Source: Siphlonurus alternatus
Taxonomy: Eukaryota > Arthropoda > Insecta > Ephemeroptera > Siphlonuridae
Reading direction: 5' to 3'
Length of the DNA stretch: 64,000 nt
Assembly (NCBI GenBank): GCA_949825025.1
Contig: OX463785.1
Span: 12,959,971-13,023,970, forward strand
Shown one piece after another: positions 24,043 through 37,340 of the stretch. Within the stretch, counting starts at the first letter, position 1. Each line of letters starts with the position of its first letter. The notes below the pieces were generated by a model that made no database searches, was not told the origin of the DNA, and saw nothing but the letters and a program-made list of their open reading frames with translations. Both the position numbers and the translations under genes were made by a program.

Positions 24043-24947
24043 AACATAGATATTCCTTAGTAGCTCACGAATTTATATAAACTTTATCATGTTTAGTATC
24101 ATATATTAAATTTACTAGCCCAAATGACGAAATCTATTAATATTTTAAAAAATATGGAATGTAGCCTTATTTATGTTTTACATGCATTAATTTAAATAAC
24201 AATAAATTTGTTCAATGGTTGGAATGTAATATTTTAAATTTTTATATTAATTTGTTGTTCTGCGTGTATAACAGAAATGACATTTTATTTGTTTATTTTT
24301 GTTCTTTTGGATCAATGCACATAATTTATCATTGATACGTCAGCAAATCACGATCGACTTGTAAGATTATAAAGTTATAAATTACTTCCGTGCAACGTAG
24401 TTAGTATTTTGTAAAAGTTTTGTAAGCCTGATTTTCATCAGTTTACAAATATGACATTATTATCAACAAATAATGCAGTGTTTATAGTGAATATTAAATT
24501 CATATTATTTATTTATATAACAACAGTTTTAATCATAGTTAATAAAAAAAAATGATTACAATACAATATTTTATGATATTAATAAACTTATACTAATTAA
24601 TCAATGTCCAAAATGCAATAATTATAAAAGGAAAAGTAAATTTAGCAATATATAATAATAAATATATAATTATGACTAAAAATTCTTATTTTTTATGAAT
24701 AAAAGTACATCGTATACCTAAAAGGGTTAGTATTTTTCCTTTTAAAAAAATATAATGAAAAATGTATTATTTTATCCATTTTTATATACTAAACATTTAT
24801 TTTTTTTTCTTATATTAGTGTTATCAATTTAATATGTCACATGTACTCTTTATATCACCTAAATCAAAGTAATACTTGTGCATTAATCTATGTTTAATTT
24901 TCACACTTTAGTCGTCTTGTATTTCAGTCACACCTGAAAGGGTGAGA

Positions 24948-24950
<3 letters not shown>
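24043..24950. other. AT-rich spacer
   Basis: Nothing supported. Confidence 0.6.

Positions 24951-25018
<68 letters not shown>
24951..25018 (+). repeat. (GA)n microsatellite
   Basis: About 34 GA units, one of the two longest dinucleotide tracts in the window. Confidence 0.95.
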
Positions 25019-25025
<7 letters not shown>

Positions 25026-26021
25026 AGATATTCCTCTTCAAGTCTGATGCTATGTATCTGCTAAGAGATGCATTTATCTTGTGTGAGCTCTTAGTCACTC
25101 TAGTGGTGTATTCTGATCAATACTTTGTCATTGTGTAGTGTATATGGTTTATTATAGAAACGCCCTTAGATTTATATTTAGAAATTTTAAATGCACTTCT
25201 ATTACATGAGATACATGATAGAATATTGATGATGGTATACATTATTGAAATATTTTCTATGTACAAGAAAATTTTAAAATTAGTCACCATGGCCCAGACG
25301 CAAAATTGATATATTAATTGTATACTGTTTAAGAGTATAAATATAGTTTTTTTTAGGACAATTGTTAATATTGAATTTTTACATAATTTTGTGTTTTAAA
25401 ATAATATGTTATTAAAAATGTGTTCTACGATAATTTGAAATTAGGGATTCAATATTATATTTTGCAACCTTTCTTGTAACAAAACTGTTACTTCATTAAT
25501 TGATTATTTTTTAAATTAAATTTAAATTTATTAAAAGTAAATGTGATACTTTATATCATATTGCAACAGTAAAAAAAATACTAGAAAATACCTGCAAAAT
25601 TATTGATAATAATCACCCAATAAAAAATCCTTAAATTGACAGTATATGTTAAAAAAAAAATGAACACATTTTTACATAATAGTACATTAATTTCCAGAGG
25701 TAAATTCCAAACTTATATTTTATTCAAGCTTATACATTCGTTTGACATTTAACTTTTATTTTTTAAAATTTATATTTCCAGTTTTCTTTCCGAGACTATC
25801 ATTTTCATTCGTTCGTTTTTATTTTTTTTTTATTCTTTTCTCATGTAAAAAGTCAATTGATTAATGTTAGTGTCAAACGGCCACCAAAAAGCTTATGTTA
25901 TGGTTATCAAAATCGTTTTATTCTGTCCATCTATCTGGTCAGAATATATATAAAAAGAGTTAGTTATATAGAAAATATATTATATAATATATAAAAAAAA
26001 AGAGGGAATGCTGCGGTATTT
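25019..26021. other. AT-rich spacer
   Basis: Nothing supported. Confidence 0.6.
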
Positions 26022-26309
26022 TTGGTGGCCAAAGGCAATGAAGGAATAAATCACGCAAAGGCTAGCAAAGCGAACCCTTCGCATATTTTCTCCCCCTCTC
26101 AATCCTTTCTCCTTTACGATCAATCCTTACTACTAAACTTGCTGCCTACTGCTTGCTTGATATACTTTGTGTTCGTTCTGAAGCAAGCACTGCATATCAA
26201 GTATCAAACACGCGAAGCAACAGCCTTCAAGAAAAAATTTATCGAAAAAAGAAAAAAAAATATATATTTTTATGTAAACAAAAAGAAGGCATTAAAAAAT
26301 AAACATTGA
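26022..26309 (+). other. GC-richer patch with 95-codon frame and hairpin
   Basis: The open frame uses GTG or another non-ATG start and has a hydrophobic middle followed by a Lys-rich tail that is just A-rich DNA. Within it TGCTTGCTT (26150-26158) pairs with AAGCAAGCA (26181-26189), and a competing pairing links CTTGATAT with ATATCAAG nearby. A decayed coding or RNA sequence is possible; nothing confirms either. Confidence 0.2.
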
Positions 26310-27885
26310 CTCAATTAACTTGATATACTTTTGTTTAAGAATTTTAAGTGGTGGTATAATGGTTTACAAAACAAAAACAGAAATATAATTTAAATTTTAT
26401 TGGTATATATCATTCTAAAAAATTATCTCCTATTGATGAATAAGTAATGTTACTGAATATAAATTTATGAGTTAATATATTTATTGCAATGGATCAAATG
26501 CACATTCATTATTAGAAAAAATGGAAACTTCGATCGATTAAGTTTGGTACTGAAAGTTGTTTTGTTATTTAAAAAAATATGAACACGTCCCGTTCCATTT
26601 TTTTTTCTTTCCATTACATAGTCGTTCTGAGTGCAGATTTGAAATTTATAACCAAGTATAAAGGAGATAAGATTGCATAATTTATATATTTATACCTAAA
26701 AGTTCACCTTGGGGCTGTCTCATACTATAAGGTCGCAAAATTTTACAGGGTATATGATATAAAAATTAAGAAATATCGTGTTTTTTTTTTACGCTGTGCC
26801 ACCCACCTTTAATTTAACCACTGCATGTGATGAAGATTTTATGTAGTATAAGAAAGCCACGACTAAGTTATATTTTATATATCAAAGTTTGACTTATGGA
26901 ACTGAGAAAACGTGGAAACCTGAGTAAGGATGGTCGTTCATGAAAACGTCTCCCAAATGAACCACCCATTTCTCAGTGTTTTGAAAGGGTCAAGAGATAT
27001 AGTTTAGATATATGAACTCTTTGCCTAGAGAGCCAGTTTTAGCTGAAATTAGTTAACAAAATATTGAGGAATTGATAAATAAATCCTATGAAATTGCAAT
27101 GGTGGAGCTTAAGAAATATATATGCGGTGTACGTACAATAAGTATTTAGAATTTTGTCTTCAATTTAAGAATAATATCTCCATCAGTATTAGTAAAATAT
27201 ATAATATTTCCAAAAATCATTACATAGAAGTATCACTGCAGCATGTTAAAATTCTTTGTTTGATAACATAGCAATTCGATTTACAATAGCTAAAAAAAAA
27301 ACATATAACATTGAAGGGGTTGAAAATATTCATACAAAAAAAAATTATTTTTTCGAGAGAGTAAAAATCATCCATCCCTTATCGTTTGACGTTACACAAT
27401 GGAAGACTGACAAAAGCATGGAAGCTCTTTTGTAATTCGCACAAAGATTTCAACCCTGTCACACCCCTGACTAATTGTTGATAGCATGAGTAGGGGTGGT
27501 TAAAACAAGAAAATGTATGTAAAAAAATATACATATTTTTAAAAAAATTGATAAAAATATCTCTCATTTTCCTTGATAATTCATTTGTCAAGTGTATAAT
27601 TTTTTTATTATTCTTTCTTTTTATAATACAATGAATTTGGTAGTAATTTTTTATATTTGTATATAAAAAAAATAACATTATTTTCATCTATTGTCAAGTA
27701 TTTCATCCAATGATAATTAAAATTTATGTGCTCATCAATTTGAGATATAACAATTGAAGAACGAAAAGCGTTTTCTCTCTCTCTGACTTGGAAAGATTAA
27801 TTTGATTAATTTTATTCAATGTTTCATCTCCCAATCCAATAGAGCTTAAATAATTGATGATACTTTTGGTTTTATAAAGACAATT
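26310..27885. other. AT-rich spacer
   Basis: No supported feature. A 102-codon minus-strand frame at 27379-27687 is Lys/Asn/Ile-rich and looks like chance. Confidence 0.5.
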
Positions 27886-27886
27886 C

Positions 27887-27919
<33 letters not shown>
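27886..27919 (+). repeat. (CT)n microsatellite
   Basis: About 16 CT units with one interruption. Confidence 0.9.
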
Positions 27920-30900
27920 TCTTACCACTTTCATCAAAGCTATTTATAGATTATGTTGAACTCACTACTTAGTAGATATAATTAAACAAAAGTTGAAATA
28001 ATTGTTCTTTTACATAACCAAATTCTTAATGATAAAAAACAAGGAATTTGAATGATAAATATTGTGGTAATACGTACTAATTAAAAATTTGCTGAGAATT
28101 ATTATTATTTTTTTAATGAATTTTTAATGAAACCAAGTAGTGTGAAAACTAATATATAATTATAACATTGCAATATTGTATATATCCATTTACGTAATGT
28201 ATATTGATAAACTATTTTTAGCATTCTCCTAGGACTCAGGGAACCCTGGAAACTAGTTCCATATTATTAAATAAAATTGTAATATAAAATTAAAAATTGT
28301 AATATAATTGATATATTATTGTATGATGTATTTGACGTCATCGTAGCTGCTTCTGTTCAACGTTTGGTGGTTGTTCACTTTGTGTATGGGCATTTGCCTT
28401 TTTCAGCCACCAATTGGGTTATTTTGTTTTCTCCAAAATATGTAATTTTTAACCCAATAAGAAATTATTATTATATCATTGCTGGATATATCGTGATTTG
28501 GGATGATCAAGCGTTTATTAAACAATTTATTAATGATTATTTAAAAAAATGAAGATCAAATTATGTAATTTTTGTAAATTAATTTTAGTGTGATGAGTTG
28601 TTGAATTAAAAAAATGTGATCATTGATTACAGTGGGCAATTAGGTAAGCTTTTAATACTTAAAAAAAAGGTGTTCATTAATATACAATAATTTGTATAAT
28701 AATGATCTCATTATTTTTCTTATAACCTAATTTATAATTTGAATTTTTATTATAACTTTTATTTATGATAATTTATATAATTGTACTACCCATAGCTTTT
28801 TAATTTTAATATAACTATACTGTAACTTAAGAATGTTGGAACTTCATAATATGATTTATATAAATAATGATAAAAGTTATCAGAAATAAGTTTCCGGTTC
28901 ACATTTCCTGATAAAAAGAATAAGAAGTATTCTTGATTAAGATTATTATTGATGGAGTCTTAGAGAGAAATGCACGCAACTTTAAAAGCTATGATTTTTT
29001 AATGCAATGTCATATTAACTTCCGTTCTCATGGTCAAAAATATTAAAGATTTGATTCTATTGTTATAAGAAAAAAATATATATATTATATTTTTTATTTA
29101 TATTTAACAATCAACAATTGTTATCATGATTAGCCAATAGTATTATAGTTTAAAGATATACTTGGTTCACATCAAATTATATTTGAACAAATTACTATCA
29201 CGATAAAAAGAAAAGGAAGTTACGATTGTGACTTTTACATGTTATAATTTTTTTTTTGTTGTCATTTTATCATATGAACAATAGTAATATATGACCTTAA
29301 AAACTCATGTATGTCATATTTATGTTTTTTTTTTTTATTTTACTTAGTAATTTTTTATTATTTTTATTTTTCCTTGTGATATAGCAATAAACAGATTACA
29401 ATGTAGTTTATAAAAAAAAATATAAAATTTCCACGAGTCTTACGAAAATTATGAGAAAAAAAATAAGTTAATATTTGTAATTAAACATTATTGTTTATAA
29501 AATATAATTATGTATTATTGTGAATCATGCAATGAGTATATATTATATATTGTATTATTATATATTACAAAACATAGAATGTTATGTATGAAATTGATAT
29601 GTAAGAGACCATGGAATATATTTTGTTTTTTTTTTACATATATTTCAATAGTAAAATTCTAGGAAAAGGAGGGAGGGCCTTTAATATTATATATTGTACA
29701 TATAGGTGTAGCATGATACTCCCTATTTCATCTAATATTTTGTCAACTATCTACATAATATGCTAATTTAATTTTTTAGATATATCTTATTAAACTGATA
29801 TTATATAATTTCAAATCATCATACTCGTCAATTGAAAATTTAATAATATCTGATCAAAAAGATTACTGAACAATTTTATTAAAATTATAATTTGATGAAT
29901 CAAATTTAAAATTAATTTGATAATAAGATATGAACAACCAATCTTTTGATTAGTCAGTATAAGAGTATTACATAATAAACTAATACAAAACAAATGTATT
30001 CATCATTTAAATCAATCACAATAGAATAGTGTTGTATTTATAGCTCGAATCATCATTACAAAATTACTTAAAATTAGTAACACAATATTGCATAATTTAA
30101 TAATGATTGAAGACAACAATTAAATTATAAATAAATGTCTCTGATGACGTCATTAATATGTTGTAATAATTAATTTATTTTAATTTGTTGGATATTCATC
30201 CAAGCAATGGTTGTATTGTAATTATATTAACATTAAATAATTAAACAATAATAGACCTTTTGTAAGAAAAGCTTACCTTGTGTAACTAATTAGTTTGATA
30301 TATATGTATATATAAAAAAACGTATAGAAACACTTCTTTTTCCTACCTTTTTTTTTATAAAGTGAAATCCTTGATTTATCAAATGATAAGGTTTACCATT
30401 GTCAGTCGAAGTATTTTTTTACAAGAATATATACATCTTTTTCACAAGGGAAACAAAAATTGCTTTTATGTTGTCTGTCTTTTTTTTTTTAACTAAGTCT
30501 ATGATGCTGTTTTTTTTTATCTTTTGTTTTAACTCAAAATTAGCGTGATGTCACTCGACTGGGTCAATTCTTTTACCACAATGCGTTTTTATATTCGCAG
30601 AAGAGCGACAATTTAATTGACAAACTTTATAATCTTTATTATTATAAATAATAATTAAATATAAAAGAATAACAATTGAATGGGAACATGCAACAATTTT
30701 GACGACGATGATACAGGAAAATTTTGTGGGAAAATATTTTTAATAATTTGTGTATTATTTTTTATATAAAAAAAAAGATGTCATATTAATAATACAGTTA
30801 TCAATATAGAAGGTTCTCAGTATTTTTTTTTTAATTCTACGTTAGAAATTAGTAAAATGTAATGTTTTTTAAAATGTAGTATAAATATTAAATTTCAGCC

Positions 30901-31173
30901 AAAAATATTATTTTTTTTTAATTTATATTTATTATTTTTTTTATATTATTTAATTTATTTTAAATTATTTAAGGTTGTTGTAAAGAAAAAAATTATTTAA
31001 AATATTGAGTATTTTTGTAATGATTTTATTAATTTAATTAATATATAGTAAAACGCACAGAAATGAATGTATGAAAAATGTTTCACTAGGTGAAAAGTAC
31101 TTTCTTGAGGTTCGCAATTATGACAATTGTACATAAAATTGGTAATTTAAATACGATATATGATTTTGTTAAA
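27920..31173. other. AT-rich spacer
   Basis: No supported feature across more than 3 kb. A 77-codon open frame at 28319-28552 begins at TTG and is hydrophobic; it matches nothing recognised. Confidence 0.5.
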
Positions 31174-31238
31174 TGAATTAGTTAATTTGTTACTTAACAC
31201 AACTCATGAATTAGTTAATTTGTTACTTAACACAACAC
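31174..31238 (+). repeat. Tandem duplication, two 33-bp units
   Basis: TGAATTAGTTAATTTGTTAC followed by TTAACACAACTCA is repeated immediately, the second unit from about 31207, with near-perfect identity. A recent local duplication. Confidence 0.9.
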
Positions 31239-33215
31239 AGTACATGGCAGACGTAAAGTGTATATTGACTCTTGTGTTAATATTAATACCCGTTAACTTA
31301 TATCAAAAATTTTGTTAACTTGGTTAATTTTATAAACTCAATATTATTGAATGGTGTATGTGTTCAAAACTTAATTTGAATTACATGCATAATATGTAAT
31401 ATTACGAAAGGAATTTGATTAATTTTATAATTTACAATAAATTATGATGACAAATAATGTTGATTCAATTAAAATAAAAGATTACTATCAATACAAAAAT
31501 AGAACCAAAGAAAATATTTCACACTCTTCATTAAAAATCTAACAAATTAAAAGTAACTTCTCTTTTTTTTGAGAAACAATACTTATTTATAAACTTGTTG
31601 TTTATAAATCTATTTTATATATATAAAAAAAAAAAAGAAAATAAATTATTTAACAGGATTCAATCTAAAAGTCCTTCATTGCCAGCTGTTATTCAATGTC
31701 TTAAGTAATCAATGGTTGTATTATTAAGCCAGGTATTTTTATTATGTTGATACAGTAACGTTAGTGTTTTGTTTCCTTTCCATTTTCTTTTTATTTTGAC
31801 TAAAGGGAGCGAAGAGGTAAAGTGAGCGGAGACAGATCACTATGTTTTAAACCATCTCCGTGACTTTAGGTGGGACATTCTTTAGAATTCTCTATAACAA
31901 TCAATCTTAAACACAAAAAAACAAAAGGAGAAAAAAAAATGTGTATTTTTTATTGAGAAATAATATATAGATTAAAATTTTAAAGTAATTTGTCAAGAAA
32001 TTTAAAGGTTTCTTTTGAAATAAAAAAAATTATTATGTAATTTTTTAAGAGTTCAAAGCAAATTGTTACACGTGTATGGTGATTATTTAGAAACTTGAGA
32101 AAAAAAAACAGTTAGAAATTATGAATTCACCATGTAATACAGATTGCAAGTGAATTTATTAATTAACTATACATTATATTTTAAATGAGTTTCTAATTCT
32201 AAGATATGTTATAAATTTGCAGTGAGCATATCGTTTTTAAAAAAACAAATATGCGTAATTTTTCCTTAATTTTCAAATTTAGCAAAAAAACCTCATTATT
32301 ACGAATGATTTAATTTTTATAAATATAACAATATTAAAACAAAAATGTAAGATAAGAAAATAATCCGTTTCCTCAATTATTTATCTTAAAATTGAGCTAA
32401 TTTACTATATATTTTTAAATGTATAATATTAAATACAATAGAAACTAAAAATTTACACATCGATAATAAATATTATCGGTTTTGCTCGAGTGCGTATCAA
32501 ACATATGACGCTGATGTTGTTGCTGGTGATTTTAAACAGAGATATGTTCGCATGGATAATGCTTTTAATGGTCACACTATTGCGTTTTGTTTAGTGGTTT
32601 GCCTGCCTGCTTGTCTGTGGCATGCTATATAAACCAGCAAAAAGAAATTTCGTATACAATAATATATCAGCTAATGCCAGCCACTCAGCGTTCCTTTCCG
32701 GCGGAAATAAAACCAAGATGTCTTGAACTTGATTAGTTCAGAGAGGAGAATTTATATGTAATAAAAAAATTATTATTTTTATTATTATTATATATAAAAG
32801 TTTATTCTTGAGTTAGTTTGTAATTGGGATGAAAATGGGAAAAACCACTAATTGCTTCTTTTTTCTTTTTTTTTCTTTTTTTACTAGTATGAAATTATTA
32901 AGTGAATGTATTATTATTGATTTGTATTAAAATTTGTAAGGGTGTTTTACTACCTTTTCAGGTAAAAATAAAAATAGTGTAATTTTCATGTAGATTTAAT
33001 TCATTTGAAAATTAATTTGCTATTATTAGTACAATGCAGTCTTTATGTTTTATATTTATACATGCAAGAGAGATTATGATAATTGAAATATTAAAATGAA
33101 TATTGCAATGTAATATTAAATTCAAAACATAATAAAATATGTAACACGTTAATGTAATATCTTCAATTTCAGATGTAATCTGATTTTGGTGATATCAGTG
33201 AAAAATTTATTCGCT
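31239..33215. other. AT-rich spacer
   Basis: No gene supported. A small hairpin-like pairing (TAAAGT...CGGAG against CTCCG...ACTTTA) occurs at about 31817-31866. Confidence 0.5.
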
Positions 33216-33443
33216 TAAAGGCGGATTCAGATAGCGACAACGGTGATGCGACGCGATTTTGTCACACAAGCTGTGAAATCCTATGCGGCGAGCGAATTCG
33301 CCAGGTTGCGGCAGCGAAATCGAGTTAATTGCGATACTCTTTTTTTTAAATCGCCAAATATGGCCGCGAATGGATGTCACAGCAAGTGCGCATTAATTCA
33401 CGTCGCGCCGCATGATAAAAATCGCTATGTGAATCCGCCTTAA
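33216..33443. mobile_element. CpG-rich MITE with TAA target duplications
   Basis: AGGCGGATTCAGATAGCGAC at the left (from 33219) pairs with the complement of GTCGC-type right end ATCGCTATGTGAATCCGCCT (to 33440). TAA lies directly outside both ends (33216-33218 and 33441-33443), a 3-bp TWA duplication typical of PIF/Harbinger elements. Inside are many CpG and GCGNC motifs. A 66-codon frame within is not a gene. Confidence 0.85.
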
Positions 33444-35183
33444 TATCTCTTTCTTCAGCTATATCTTTAATTGATATTTATATTTATCATTTGAAGAACA
33501 AAATAAGAAATCATATGCCAATAGGAAACTTAAAATTCTTGGAAAATGATAAGTCGAGTTAAAATTGAGTCCTATAAGCAAGGACATTAAACAAGGTCAA
33601 TATGTATATCATGATTTTTGATAATAGTCGCGATCCCATTTTAAACCCATAATTTTTGCTTATTTGTTTAAAAGGAATATTTTTAAAATTGCTTGAACTA
33701 GATATTTTATGATTTTAGATATAATAACAACATTATAGATTATTTCATTATAATTTATATATAAAATTTCCTATATTATATTTATATATATTTTTTTTAA
33801 TTTCATAAAATTATAATATAGTTTGCATGTTTTAAAAAAATAGAAAATTGTTCAATATAATTTTTTTTCTGAAAGCTATAACACAGGCAGTATATATACT
33901 AAAGTATGTATATCAGTATAGCTTGACATGTTATAGGTTCTAATAATCATAGGCTATGATCGCGAGACTGTGTATTGATATACGTTGTATTACCACGCAC
34001 ATGCTATAGTCCTCCTATTATTATTATATTCTCTTATAAGTTAGCTGCTCAACATATTAATGTTGTATATAACATAATGAATCATGCTTACTACTACTCT
34101 ACACTATAAGTTAATACATGCAATGAAGGCATATAGAAATGCGCACAGTAACCATATTGAATTTTGCATATAAATATACAATTATTATATACCATAATAA
34201 TTATCACGCAATGTATACTGCAATATTTATTTTTATTTATGTTTTTTATTATTGATTTTTGTATATAATGCTATAATAAATATTGTTTTAATCTGTAAAA
34301 TGTAAAATTTATAATACTTAAATTGAAGTACGAATATTAAGTAAAGGGTCAGACTTAGATATATGACTCAGATTAAAAGTCCCCCTTTTTTACTTAAATT
34401 TTCACTACCGTATAATCTATAATATATGATCTTGTCAACGATTCAAACATAAGCAGGGAGTTTTGCCTTTAAGATATGCAAACTGTACAACATAATTGAG
34501 AAATTACTTAATGTTTATTTTGCATGATGTAACGGCAACAGGCATATTATAAAAACACGTGTTGTTGCATAGACTAAAAGTCTGCAGGAGTAAAACTTCC
34601 TAAAAAATGCATTTTTAATTTATATCAAAGGAAAATAATTAATATTTTATATTCATATAATAATACAATTGGACCTATTTTTTCCCCAAAAATGAATTTC
34701 CATAGTTTCCTCAGTCATTGCTAAATTCATAAACGTAAATATATAATTTAAATTGAAAACTAACTTTAAACAACCCTTTTTCAAAAAGATTTACTGAAGA
34801 CTTGCTTATCAATACAATATAAAATAAACCTTATCAAAAAATAGAAGGGTTTAGTACAGAATAGTACAAAATAATCTTTGTGACTGGAAGAGCTAGTAAT
34901 CAATCGTGCAACTCCCTATCCAAAGAAATTTATAAAAAAAAACTTACAACCACTTATTGAATGTCATCTAGACCAGGTATCTATTTTGTAGATGATGATT
35001 TTTGTCATGCAATCAAATTTCTGTTATAGTCATCTGTTATCCAAGAAATACACCTAGTTTCAAATCAATTACATATTAAAGTTTTATACCATCCCCTTTT
35101 CTATCAAGTTCACAACATTTTTTCTGAAATTTTCATATCAAAAATACATTAATATTCTAGAGAAGCTGCACACGGTTTCATTA
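33444..35183. other. AT-rich spacer
   Basis: Nothing supported. Confidence 0.6.
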
Positions 35184-35350
35184 TGTATACACACTCCTTT
35201 CCTCCTAAAAGTTCCTTTTTGCAGCCTTGTTAATCACCATTGTAATATCAGAGATTTTATAATGTAGTCTCTTTGGTAATATAATCGCAGAGCATGGTGA
35301 TTAACAAGTCTGCAAATGTAACTTTTCAGATGGACGACTGTACATACTTG
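35184..35350. repeat. Long imperfect hairpin
   Basis: GCAGCCTTGTTAATCACCAT (35221-35240) pairs with the complement of ATGGTGATTAACAAGTCTGC (35293-35312), 19 of 20 bp. Pairing continues outward through AAAGTTCC/GTAACTTTT-type arms and a TATGTATAC/GTACATA match, making arms of roughly 55 nt around a ~50-nt loop. A MITE or a structured RNA would fit. No other copy was seen. Confidence 0.6.
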
Positions 35351-35358
35351 GAGATAAG

Positions 35359-35539
35359 GTCGATCGAGAGGAGATATTATAGCAATCTGTGTAGGGTTTA
35401 CGAAGAGACCTAATGAGATGCTCTAATAATCAAATTGTGATTGGCTACACCGGTGCTACGTTCGTGAGATCAGTTTGAGGTGATCATCTTGAGAAATATC
35501 TCCGCCTATGACGGCTGTAGTGATGACCTCTCGCTCGAC
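35359..35539. repeat. Inverted-repeat unit next to hairpin
   Basis: GTCGATCGAGAGG (35359-35371) pairs with the complement of CCTCTCGCTCGAC (35527-35539), 12 of 13 bp. The 155 bp between are GC-richer than the surroundings. It lies directly beside the hairpin at 35184-35350, and the pair may be one composite insertion. Confidence 0.45.
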
Positions 35540-35544
35540 GTTCA

Positions 35545-36217
35545 CCGCTGTCATACAATCTCGATATATGTATGATATTATAATTATCCCGTTACTGAGC
35601 ACATATTAACATTACAACACCTGTAAATATATATATGAGATGGCGTAAAATATTATTTTATGTTTCAATTTTGTTGCAGATTTATTAGAAAAATAATTTT
35701 AAATTTAATAATTTTATATTTTAAATTTATTTTATGATCGATATATTTGCTGTTATATTTATTTTATTTTTCTTTGTTATTTTATTAATAATAATTACTA
35801 CCTGTGTGTTTATGGATGAATTCAAATCAGTAAGAAGAATTTTACATCACTTAAAAGATGTTCTTTATTATAATTTAAAATCAATTTACACTTAACGAAT
35901 GTGCATAATATCAGAAATTGATTAAAATTACATAGTAATTGAATGGTAAATATAAGTGAAAATAATTGACAATAATTTTTGCTGTAATATTTTATTCGCA
36001 TGTTCTCAAAAATTAAAAGAAAATAATAAATTTGGTAAAAAATATCAACAAGTTTTAAAATAATCATATAAACAATACTAATTATAGACGCAAATTAAGA
36101 AATAAAAAAATAATAAAATAGAAAATTCTTACCTGAATAACTGATAATAAAATTAATAATGGTAATTATTGATTGATCCTGAATTAAAATCACATAAACA
36201 CACAGAAAAAATCTCAC
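35545..36217. other. AT-rich spacer
   Basis: Nothing supported. An 81-codon minus-strand frame at 35822-36067 is Phe/Ile/Asn-rich and looks like chance. Confidence 0.5.
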
Positions 36218-36390
36218 GTGAGTATTTCGTCTTGAAAATATTTCAACTCTTCCGGCAACTCGCGACAGGTGAGTTGTGAGAAGGGGTGGGGGAGGATTTC
36301 CGAGTATTACCGAAGTTAGTCGAATGAACGCGAGCAACTGGTGCACACAGAAACAATTAAACCCGCGGCGGTGGCGGCGGCACGTCAATA
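36218..36390 (-). promoter_or_regulatory. CpG-rich first-exon-like block
   Basis: Read on the minus strand, the block starts with GCCGCCGCCACCGCCGCGGG and ends at CTCAC/GTGAGA, an acceptable splice donor (GT at 36217-36216). The block is much richer in CpG than its flanks, as 5' untranslated exons of insect genes often are. The open frame through it has no ATG near its start, so it would be a leader, not coding sequence. Downstream exons would lie at lower coordinates, possibly outside the window. Confidence 0.3.
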
Positions 36391-37009
36391 ATGTGATATA
36401 ATTACGATATAATTGTGATTCTTAGTCACGACTTTAAGACGCAATTAGTGCAAATATTGGATTTATCTATGAGAACAATCGGTATTTAGTTAATGATACA
36501 CTTAATATTTATTAATAAAAAGTTTATAATTAACAATAAAGTGACATATAGACTAGCTAGCTAGAATCTCTAGGTAAAAGTTTAATTAATTACACTTTTA
36601 TCATGAAAATAAGGTATTATTTTGTTTAATTTGTATCAATCAATAAGATCATATCTTTGTATTCTTTGTTGATCAGTGTAATTGAAATTATGATATCTAT
36701 AAAATTAAGAGCTTTTTTATTGTGAATATTGAAATTTAATGTAATTTTTTTAATATGTTGATAATATGTCAATATACTCAATAATATTCGGTCATATCCT
36801 ACAGCCTACAGACTTTGAGAGCCTTGATGAGGTACGTTGTGAATTGCACCATATATCCTGAAGAAATTGGTCAAAGTTGTCCAAGCCAAAACACCAAGTT
36901 AAAAAAAATTAAGAGCATTTCCATATGGAATATTAAAAACTTTATTTGAATATTTATACTGTACATCCATTCTTTCACATTTTTTTTCCTCGATTTTGAC
37001 AATTCCTTC
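36391..37009. other. AT-rich spacer
   Basis: Nothing supported. Confidence 0.6.
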
Positions 37010-37340
37010 AATGGACAACATACATGAAAATTTTTATTGCAGAAATGAATAGAGGGTACCAAATTATGCTACTCTGAATTCTTTCATATTTTTTTGAAAC
37101 CCAGAACTATTTTTAAATAATTATTGAAAGTGCGGCCACGCCCCCTGGAGGCGTCAATAGGCGTCCAGTCTCTATCCTTTTTATTAAGGCTGCAGGGGTG
37201 CCAACTGAAATCACAGGACTTTCAATAATTATTTAAAAATAGTTTCGGGTTTCAAAAAAATCTGAAAAAATTCAGAGTATCATAATTTGGTACCATCTAT
37301 TCATTTCTGCAATAAATTTTATTCATGTATGTTGTCCATT
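37010..37340. mobile_element. MITE family D, copy 1 (relative of A)
   Basis: Ends AATGGACAACATACATGAA and its complement finishing TATGTTGTCCATT. The subterminal core GAAATGAATAGAGGGTACCA and the TTTTTCAGA block match family A with a few changes, but the outer ends differ. The centre carries GGCCACGCCCCCTGGAGGCG rather than TGACGTCA. A second copy is at 62659. Confidence 0.85.

Noticed and set aside
33243..33443. 66-codon ORF starting MMRRDFVTQ
   Set aside because: It lies wholly inside the TAA-flanked MITE, whose CpG-rich palindromic sequence escapes stops.
36095..36388. 97-codon minus-strand ORF
   Set aside because: It begins at TTG and changes from CpG-rich to AT-rich at the putative donor, which fits a leader plus intron better than a protein.
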